Assembly (NCBI GenBank): GCA_036522235.1
Contig: DATDGG010000262.1
Coordinates: forward strand, 1-10,609
Direction: 5' to 3'
From: VAZQ01 sp036522235
GTDB taxonomy: Bacteria > Pseudomonadota > Alphaproteobacteria > Rhizobiales > Xanthobacteraceae
Length of the DNA stretch: 10,609 nucleotides
Position numbers and translations under genes: made by a program. Position 1 is the stretch's first letter. Every line of letters begins with the position of its first letter. Below the pieces are notes generated by a model that was given only the letters and a program-made list of their open reading frames with translations, ran no database searches and was not told the origin of the DNA. Positions 5,733-10,609 of the stretch are shown here, piece by piece.

Positions 5733-5969
5733 TCAGCCCTGAACGTCGGTCTCGGGCCGGTCGTCGCCCTTGGCGATCTCGTCGTGCCAACGGCCATCCT
5801 TGTCCTCGTAAGTGATGCCGGTGGTGACGCCGGGGACGACCTGCTCGCGCGCGGCGCGCTCGGCCGCCTTGCGGGCCAGATCGTGGCTGGGGAAAGTCTC
5901 CGAAAAGACCCCGTCAACCCGATACGCCCAGCCGCCGTCATGCTCGACGATCTCGTAGACGATCTTCAT
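5733..5969 (-). CDS. DUF2188-like 78-aa protein
   Basis: A small soluble protein: a beta strand pair MKIVYEIVEH/GGWAYRVDG, then FSETFPSHDLARKAAERAAREQ (22-43), where a helix carries the conserved feel of the DUF2188 fold, and an acidic tail with a GRWHDE motif (59-64) and DDRPET (69-74). Members of this family are short, cytoplasmic and of unknown function. I start at ATG 5969 because GGGAGGAG sits 6 nt before it; the frame extends to an earlier start at 6011, but that extension is Arg/Pro-rich and has no RBS. It is transcribed in the same direction as the 4,5-dihydroxyphthalate-decarboxylase-like gene 85 bp upstream and could be read through from it. Confidence 0.85.
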   Translation of the reverse strand: MKIVYEIVEHDGGWAYRVDGVFSETFPSHDLARKAAERAAREQVVPGVTTGITYEDKDGRWHDEIAKGDDRPETDVQG

Positions 5970-6054
5970 GTCTGGCTCCTCCCGTTGCCGGCCAACCGGA
6001 TCTGGGCGCAAAGCGCATCCGCGTCAACGTCTCGTGGCGCAGAAAGTTTCCCGC

Positions 6055-7044
6055 CTAGAACGTAAATTCGTCGCCGCGGCGGGCGCCCTGCGACACGTCG
6101 AGGAAAAGCTCCTCGACCGGGATGCGGCGCTTGATCAGGCCCTGCTCGTGCGAGAAGCCGATCAGCGTCTCCAGCGTCTTGCGGTTCCGCCCGGTCAATC
6201 CGTATTCCCAAGGGTCGGGACCGAACATACCCTCCTGCTCCTCCCAGGCCTCGCGATACCACACCAGCGGGACGATGCGCGGATTTTCCAGGCGGCTCAT
6301 GGCGAGCGCCTTGGATTCATTGAAGGCGTGAAACATGTTGATCGGCACCCAGGGATATTTCTCGACGATCTCCTGCTTGATCCCCAATGTGTGCATGATC
6401 GGGAACACGCCGGTCTTCTTGAAATAGGCCATCTCCTCGGCCTTGTAGTCGGGGAACAGCCGCCCGACGCGCGGATCGTTGTCGCGCAGCGGCTTGATCA
6501 GGTCGGCATGGAGCACCGCATCGAGATCGCCGTCGACCAGCATGCCGACGATCGACTTGGAAGGCGGCACGCGCGTTACGCTCACCTCCGGCGGCAGCGC
6601 GAGGTCGACGTCCTCGTCGAGCTCGGTGAACCATTTGATCGATTTGAACGGCACGCCGTATTCGTGCTCGAGAATGCCGCGCATCCACAGCGCCGCGCTG
6701 ATGAGAAAGAATTTGACGCCGACCTTGCGGCCGATCAGGTCGGTCGGCTGCTTGATGCCCTTGCCGGTATTGATGAAGGCGAAGCCGTGCCGGAAGCGCC
6801 GGTGCGGGAAGACCGGCAGTGCCCGGAACGGCAGGCCGCGGTCGCGCGCCGCGATATAGGACGAGCAGGAGACTTCCGACATGTCGAAGTCGTGATTGCG
6901 CAGGAACCGCCAATGGCGGGTCGGCGAGTCCATGGCGGTCAAGACCTTGAGATCGATCCCGTCGGGCCGAACAATTCCCTCCTTGAGGGCGCGCATGATC
7001 TCGTAGTCGCCGCAGGCCAGCGTCAGTTCAATCCGGGTTGTCAT
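6055..7044 (-). CDS. 4,5-dihydroxyphthalate decarboxylase-like protein
   Basis: A 329-aa protein beginning MTTRIELTLACGDYEIMRAL and containing the usual family blocks: FDMSEVSCSSYIAARDRG (53-70), FPHRRFRHGFAFIN (79-92), LIGRKVGVKFFLISAALWMRGIL (103-125), RLFPDYKAEEMAYFKKTGVFPIMH (195-218) and YGLTGRNRKTLETLIGFSHEQGL (281-303). The length matches the 4,5-dihydroxyphthalate decarboxylase group (about 330 aa), whose fold is that of type 2 periplasmic binding proteins. The named activity decarboxylates 4,5-dihydroxyphthalate to protocatechuate, but most members annotated this way are untested and no other phthalate genes are visible here. There is no signal peptide, so it is cytoplasmic unless anchored otherwise. 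The RBS is weak (GAG before ATG 7044); the frame reaches back to 7311 but that stretch is Arg/Pro-rich and overlaps the divergent gene. Confidence 0.83.
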   Translation of the reverse strand: MTTRIELTLACGDYEIMRALKEGIVRPDGIDLKVLTAMDSPTRHWRFLRNHDFDMSEVSCSSYIAARDRGLPFRALPVFPHRRFRHGFAFINTGKGIKQPTDLIGRKVGVKFFLISAALWMRGILEHEYGVPFKSIKWFTELDEDVDLALPPEVSVTRVPPSKSIVGMLVDGDLDAVLHADLIKPLRDNDPRVGRLFPDYKAEEMAYFKKTGVFPIMHTLGIKQEIVEKYPWVPINMFHAFNESKALAMSRLENPRIVPLVWYREAWEEQEGMFGPDPWEYGLTGRNRKTLETLIGFSHEQGLIKRRIPVEELFLDVSQGARRGDEFTF

Positions 7045-7246
7045 TTGAGGCTCATTGCAGGGTTGGGCGCGCGGTGAAAGCGCGGTGGATGCGGGCCAAG
7101 TCGGCCGCCACTTGCGCCATGTTGGGATGGCGTTCACTATCATCGAGCGAGCGCGGAAGTCCAGCAGGCGCGCGTTGACGCGAAAGAAAGGACGGGCGAG
7201 CGCCGCGCCGACGGCAACCCGGAATATCGCGCCAGGGAGAGGAACC
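7045..7246. promoter_or_regulatory. Divergent intergenic region, decarboxylase-like and Bug genes
   Basis: This 202-bp gap must hold the promoters of both flanking genes. A weak candidate for the + gene is TTGCGC (7112-7117), 17 bp, CACTAT (7135-7140). CGCG-TTGA-CGCG near 7170-7181 is a short dyad. No clear binding site for a known regulator is visible and no regulator gene is adjacent. Confidence 0.3.
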
Positions 7247-8293
7247 ATGAGCGGGTGGGCCGTGCAGCCGGTGCGCGTCGTGTTGCTGCTGTGGCTTCTC
7301 GGGCTTGGCACCGCGCGGCCGGGCTTGGCGGCGGATTCGGTCGAAGCTTTCTACAAAGGCAAGACCATGCAGCTCCTGATCGGCTTCGGGGCCGGCGGCG
7401 GTTACGACCTCTATGGGCGCGCGGTGGCGCGTCACATGGGGCGCTTCATTCCGGGCAATCCGGCCATCGTGCCGCAGAACATGGCCGGCGCCGGGAGCGT
7501 GCGCGCGGCGAGCTTCCTCTACAATGCGGCCGCGAAGGACGGCACCGTCATCGGCACCTTCTCCCGCGGCATCGTGGTGGACACGCTCATCGGCGCCGAC
7601 AAGGCGCCGTTCGACGCGCAGAAATTCGGCTGGCTCGGCAGCGTCACCAACGAAGTGAGCGTCTGCGGCTTCAGCCGCAGCTCCGGTATCGCGACCTTCG
7701 ACGACATGCTGACCAAGGAGGCGACCGTCGGCGGCTCAGGCGCCGCCGACGACCTTGCGGGCTATCCCAATGTGCTGCGCAACGTGTTTGATGCCAGGCT
7801 CAAGCTCATCACCGGCTATCCGGGCACGGCCGACATCCTGCTCGCGGTCGAGCGCGGCGAGCTCGGCGGGCTTTGCGGCTGGTCGTGGAGCACGCTCAAG
7901 AGCCGCAGCAAGGCCCTGTACGATTCCAGAGAGATCGCGGTCCCGCTTCAGCTCGGGCTCGAGCCGCACGAAGATCTCCCGGACGTGCCGCTGGTCGTTT
8001 CATTGACCAAGGATCCGACCAAGAGCGCGATCCTCGGGCTCATCTTCTCGCGCCAGACCATGGCACGCCCGTTCGCCGCGCCGCCGGGCATCCCGCAGGA
8101 GCGGCTGCGCGCCTTGCGCGCGGCCTTCGACGCCACCATGCGCGACAAGGATTTTCTGGCCGAGGCCCAGCAGCTCGACCTCGAGGTCCGCCCGGTGTCG
8201 GGCGCCGAAATCGACGCGCTGGTCGCCAGCCTCGCCAGAACGCCAGCCGAGATCAGGAAGCTCGCGGCGCAAGCCAGCGCCAGCGCGCCGTGA
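7247..8293 (+). CDS. Tripartite tricarboxylate transporter substrate-binding protein (Bug/TctC family)
   Basis: A 348-aa precursor with a signal peptide (hydrophobic 10-22, likely cut after GLAA at 29). The start of the mature protein, VEAFYKGKTMQLLIGFGAGGGYDLYGRAVARHM (32-64), contains the glycine-rich ligand loop and strand typical of Bug proteins. It continues with IPGNPAIVPQNMAGAGSVRAASFLYNAA (68-95), GYPGTADILLAVERGELGG (190-208) and a C-terminal helical lobe. Such proteins bind small carboxylates in the periplasm and deliver them to a TctAB-type permease; none is encoded here, so this is an orphan receptor, common in alpha- and betaproteobacteria. GGGAGAGG before ATG 7247 fixes the start. 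Divergence from the decarboxylase-like gene suggests they handle related aromatic acids, an inference only. Confidence 0.88.
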   Translation: MSGWAVQPVRVVLLLWLLGLGTARPGLAADSVEAFYKGKTMQLLIGFGAGGGYDLYGRAVARHMGRFIPGNPAIVPQNMAGAGSVRAASFLYNAAAKDGTVIGTFSRGIVVDTLIGADKAPFDAQKFGWLGSVTNEVSVCGFSRSSGIATFDDMLTKEATVGGSGAADDLAGYPNVLRNVFDARLKLITGYPGTADILLAVERGELGGLCGWSWSTLKSRSKALYDSREIAVPLQLGLEPHEDLPDVPLVVSLTKDPTKSAILGLIFSRQTMARPFAAPPGIPQERLRALRAAFDATMRDKDFLAEAQQLDLEVRPVSGAEIDALVASLARTPAEIRKLAAQASASAP

Positions 8294-8304
8294 CCGCGGT
8301 GACA

Positions 8305-9483
8305 TCATCGAGCTGGAATTGCTTCGGTGTCCCGGGTCAAAATGCTCATGTAGCGCGTGTAACTGAATAGCTTCCCACGGCGACGACCCGTGACCTCCCG
8401 GACAATCCCGAGCTTCTGAAGATTCGCTAGCGCCTTCATCACGGTCGGATGCGTTACGTTGAGCTCGCGACTCGCGGGCAGGATGCCGATGATCGGCTGA
8501 CGCTGCAGGAGATCGTGCACCCGCAGCATGGACGCGGCGGGACGCCCGATGGATCTGATGAGTTCCCGGTCTTCCTCGAATAGTGTTAAGAGCTGACGCG
8601 CGGTTTCAACCGCTTCAGTGGCGGTTTCCATTACCCCTGTCAGGAAAAACTCAATCCAGGTCTCCCAGTCGCCCCGATCGCGCACGGTCTGGAGAAGATC
8701 GTAGTATTGGCGACGGTGTTGCTTGAAATAGAGGCTCAGATAGAGCATTGGCTCCTTCAACGCACCTCCCGCGCACAGCATGAACGTAATCAGAAGGCGG
8801 CCAAGGCGTCCGTTGCCATCGAGAAATGGATGGATGGTCTCAAACTGCACGTGGGCAAGGGCCGCGCGAATAAGCGTAGGGAGCTTGTCGTCGTGGAGGA
8901 ATTTCTCGAAGTTATCCAGGGCGATGTGCATCTCGTTCGGGGGCGGGGGGACGAAGAGTGCGTTGCCGGGCCGCGTACCGCCGATCCAGTTTTGCGAGCG
9001 TCGGAATTCGCCGGGCTGTTTGCTGCTGCCACGCCCTTTACGCAAGAGTATATCGTGAATTTCACGGATGAGGCGCAGCGACAGCGGAAATCCATCGTTC
9101 AACCGTTTCAAGCCGTGGTTCATCGCGGCAACGTAATTCGAAACCTCCTGCACATCGTCGAGCGGCACGAGCGGGATTTCGTCATTCTCAAAGAGCAACA
9201 AATCCGAAAGGGAGGATTGCGTGCCCTCGATTTGGGAGGACAGCAGCGCCTCCTTTCGCACGTACATGAATAGGAACAAGGGAGGTGCGGGCAAGATCGA
9301 GGTGATGCCATCGAGGCGGCCCAGTGCGCGGTTGGCCTTTTCGATAAGGCCAACGAGCCCGGCCAGTTCTAGCGAAGGTTTTGGCGGCAAGGACGGCGGC
9401 ACATAGGCCCGTACGGTTTCTCCATCTGTCGTGGTGGTAACGAAACGGCCTATTCGCGATGGGTGATGCGGCGACTCGGACAT
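8305..9483 (-). CDS. Fic family AMP-transferase, class II, with C-terminal winged helix
   Basis: A full-length 392-aa protein. The inhibitory helix motif (S/T)xxxE(G/N) reads SSQIEG at 82-87, N-terminal to the Fic core, which makes this class II. The active-site motif HPFLDGNGRLGR (218-229) is intact, including His218 (base) and the DGNGR anion site. The flap region lies around WIGGTRPGNALFVPPPP (166-182). A winged-helix DNA-binding domain (about 316-385) follows, with helix residues HPTVMKALANLQKLGI. Fic enzymes transfer AMP from ATP to hydroxyl groups of target proteins; Glu86 would hold it inactive until released. Target unknown. It converges with the Bug gene, 11 bp apart. Base composition looks less GC-rich than its neighbours, suggesting transfer. 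ATG 9483 has a poor Shine-Dalgarno; see the upstream elements. Confidence 0.93.
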   Translation of the reverse strand: MSESPHHPSRIGRFVTTTTDGETVRAYVPPSLPPKPSLELAGLVGLIEKANRALGRLDGITSILPAPPLFLFMYVRKEALLSSQIEGTQSSLSDLLLFENDEIPLVPLDDVQEVSNYVAAMNHGLKRLNDGFPLSLRLIREIHDILLRKGRGSSKQPGEFRRSQNWIGGTRPGNALFVPPPPNEMHIALDNFEKFLHDDKLPTLIRAALAHVQFETIHPFLDGNGRLGRLLITFMLCAGGALKEPMLYLSLYFKQHRRQYYDLLQTVRDRGDWETWIEFFLTGVMETATEAVETARQLLTLFEEDRELIRSIGRPAASMLRVHDLLQRQPIIGILPASRELNVTHPTVMKALANLQKLGIVREVTGRRRGKLFSYTRYMSILTRDTEAIPAR

Positions 9484-9486
9484 GCC

Positions 9487-9538
9487 GCTTACATTAGCCC
9501 CGTCCTTATGTAAGCAAAAGGCAAAATCGTTACATTAA
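9487..9538 (-). promoter_or_regulatory. Three TTACAT/ATGTAA half-sites at the fic start
   Basis: GCTTACAT (9487-9494) and ATGTAAGC (9508-9515) form a perfect 8-bp inverted repeat around 13 bases. A third copy, TTACATTA, lies at 9531-9538 and repeats TTACATTA at 9489-9496 exactly 42 bp away, about four helical turns. The cluster starts 3 bases before the fic ATG. It is a good candidate operator for the winged helix of the Fic protein itself. Confidence 0.55.
9497..9510 (-). promoter_or_regulatory. Well-placed AAGGA and ATG-TAA start-stop pair just before fic
   Basis: Read on the - strand, AAGGA is followed 8 nt later by ATG directly joined to TAA, and then after GCGGC by the fic ATG in another frame. 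The best Shine-Dalgarno in this leader is thus spaced for the start-stop pair (ATG at 9497-9495, TAA at 9494-9492) and is 19 nt from the fic start, too far for normal use. Confidence 0.4.
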
Positions 9539-9633
9539 GCGATCCGCCGTCCCCAGAGCTTGCTAGGGCCGTAACGCGAATACACAATATTTATCAAATG
9601 GTTATATATCTATTCTAACAGCGAGGGAGAAAG

Positions 9634-9666
9634 CGAGGCGGGCGCCACGCCCTGGCGCCCGCCTCG
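9634..9666 (-). terminator. Intrinsic-type terminator hairpin of the phoH-family gene
   Basis: Arms 9634-9647 and 9653-9666 pair perfectly over 14 bp, almost all G-C, around a 5-nt loop. The hairpin starts 9 bp past the stop of the PhoH gene and is followed on that strand by GCTTTCTCCC, a pyrimidine-rich but not pure-T tail. It also insulates fic from read-through. Confidence 0.75.
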
Positions 9667-9675
9667 AATCCAAGG

Positions 9676-10410
9676 TCAAATCCGCGCGCCCGCGAAGGCA
9701 CGCACCCACATGGCGCAGAGGCCGGAGCGGACGATATCGGCGATCGTGAACTCGATCACCGGGACCGGCAGTCGTTGCGACTTGATCAGCTGCAGGACCG
9801 TGCGCAGGCCCGAGGTTTCCTCGAGATCGCATTGGCTGACGTCGCCGTTGATGATGACGGTGCAGTCCTCGCCCACGCGCGTGAGGAACATCTTGATCTC
9901 GGCCGGCGTCGTGTTCTGCGCCTCGTCGAGCAGCACGAAGGCGTTCTTCCATGATCTGCCGCGCATGACCTGAAACGGCACCATCTCGATATGGCCGCGC
10001 TTGACCGCGATCTCATAGGCCGCCTGACCGATCCGGTCCTTGATGGCCTCGACCACCGGCACCACCCAGGGCGCGAACTTGTCTTCGAGCGAGCCGGGAA
10101 AGAATCCGAGCGAGCGTCCGCACGGCACGTTCGGGCGGGTGAGAATGATCTTGGAGATCTGCCGGTTGCGATAGAGGTCGGCCGCGTGAGTGGCGGCGAT
10201 CCAGGTCTTGCCGGTGCCGGCGGGCCCCAGCACCACCACCTGCGGGCTCGACGAGAGGGCATCGAGATAGTCGCTTTGGGTTGGGTTGAGCGCCTTGATC
10301 GGGGGAGGGGCGCGCTCGGCCTCGAACTTGGCCCCCTGAAATTCGATGATCTCAGCGGTCGTGTGCGAGCGGGCGATGCGGCGTCTTTTCTTAGACAGTT
10401 GTTTACCCAA
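9676..10410 (-). CDS. PhoH family P-loop ATPase
   Basis: A 244-aa protein with a basic N-terminus (KQLSKKRRRIARSH), then the PhoH ATPase domain: NPTQSDYLDAL (42-52), Walker A GPAGTGKT (62-69), ILTRPNVPCGRSLGFFPGSLEDKFAPW (89-115), MRGRSW (149-154), Walker B VLLDEAQNTTP (159-169) and GDVSQCDLEETSGL (189-202). PhoH proteins are cytoplasmic ATPases often linked to RNA metabolism and named after phosphate-starvation control in E. coli; the exact role of this short type is unsettled. I start at TTG 10410 because AAAAGGAG stands 7 nt before it and the length then matches short PhoH proteins. The frame runs on to an ATG at 10581, but that part is Pro/Arg-rich, lacks an RBS and looks non-coding. No Pho box was recognised upstream (10411-10609), and I see no gene there. 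Confidence 0.9.
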   Translation of the reverse strand: MGKQLSKKRRRIARSHTTAEIIEFQGAKFEAERAPPPIKALNPTQSDYLDALSSSPQVVVLGPAGTGKTWIAATHAADLYRNRQISKIILTRPNVPCGRSLGFFPGSLEDKFAPWVVPVVEAIKDRIGQAAYEIAVKRGHIEMVPFQVMRGRSWKNAFVLLDEAQNTTPAEIKMFLTRVGEDCTVIINGDVSQCDLEETSGLRTVLQLIKSQRLPVPVIEFTIADIVRSGLCAMWVRAFAGARI

Positions 10411-10417
10411 GGGCAGA

Positions 10418-10425
10418 CTCCTTTT
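10418..10425 (-). promoter_or_regulatory. Shine-Dalgarno deciding a TTG start for the PhoH gene
   Basis: The - strand reads AAAAGGAG, 7 nt, TTG-GGT-AAA. It is the best ribosome site in the upstream 200 bp and argues for the rare TTG start over the ATG at 10581. Confidence 0.7.
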
Positions 10426-10609
10426 GCTGAACCGAAGGGAATAGCCGGCGCCAGCACGCCGCGGCGATACGCCCCGCGCGCGCGTCTGGACATCCGGAAT
10501 CGGGAGTTGAGGTTCGGGAGTAGGCGGCGCGGAGGGCGACGGGCAGCGATCCGTTGGTTGCGGATGCGTCCCCCTGCTCATCGATTCACCATCTACGAGC
10601 CGTCATACC

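Noticed and set aside
7055..7246. N-terminal extension of the Bug protein frame
   Set aside because: The signal peptide begins at ATG 7247, just after GGGAGAGG; the upstream part is promoter DNA.
7045..7311. N-terminal extension of the decarboxylase-like frame back to 7311
   Set aside because: The added 89 residues are Arg/Pro-rich, overlap the divergent Bug gene, and the family begins at MTTRIELTLAC.
8707..9273. A 188-codon + strand frame within the fic gene
   Set aside because: It is antisense to the intact Fic core motif and flap and has no Shine-Dalgarno of note.

Overview
The window looks like chromosomal DNA from a GC-rich alphaproteobacterium, probably of the order Hyphomicrobiales (Bradyrhizobium/Rhodopseudomonas/Pseudolabrys-like). 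The clues are the strong GC bias at third codon positions, a full TTAA-N7-TTAAC CtrA-type box, an orphan tripartite-tricarboxylate (Bug/TctC) binding protein, a 4,5-dihydroxyphthalate-decarboxylase-like gene, a DUF2188-like small protein and a compound palindrome of the kind scattered through these genomes. This assignment comes from protein and motif resemblance recalled from memory, not from a search.

Layout. 1-202 holds the 3' end of an unidentified + strand gene ending in a Cys cluster. From 297 to 3792 four genes lie on the - strand. In transcription order they are a 432-aa exported protein with one CxxCH haem site (2494-3792), a 133-aa uncharacterised protein (1918-2319) behind a CtrA-type box and an RBS-occluding hairpin, an exported cytochrome c'-like protein (1253-1801), and a SUMF1/FGE-sulfatase-domain protein (297-1256). 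The last two are coupled by a 4-bp GTGA overlap. From 4005 to 5638 two + strand genes encode exported proteins: one with a PHPI-x-G repeat region and an (Asp-His)11 tract, and one 291-aa protein of unknown function. A REP-like double hairpin separates them from a convergent 78-aa DUF2188-like gene (5733-5969, -). Next comes a divergent pair, a 4,5-dihydroxyphthalate-decarboxylase-like protein (6055-7044, -) and a Bug/TctC solute-binding protein (7247-8293, +). A class II Fic protein with a C-terminal winged helix (8305-9483, -) and a PhoH-family ATPase (9676-10410, -) close the window.

How the genes may relate. Five of the six genes between 297 and 5638 carry export signals, so this stretch looks like an envelope or periplasmic cluster. 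Two of the five bind haem c and one is a likely metal-binding His/Asp protein. The only firm operon is cytochrome c' plus SUMF1 protein. The Fic gene appears lower in GC than its neighbours, has an AT-rich upstream region and carries repeated TTACAT/ATGTAA half-sites at its start, which suggests an acquired, self-regulated module.

The observations most worth checking are the CtrA box plus SD hairpin in front of the 133-aa gene, the Fic operator with an embedded start-stop codon pair, the cytochrome c'/SUMF1 pair whose SUMF1 protein lacks the FGE cysteines, and the repeat-built His/Asp protein. I see no rRNA, tRNA, CRISPR array, transposase or intergenic gap over 300 bases.
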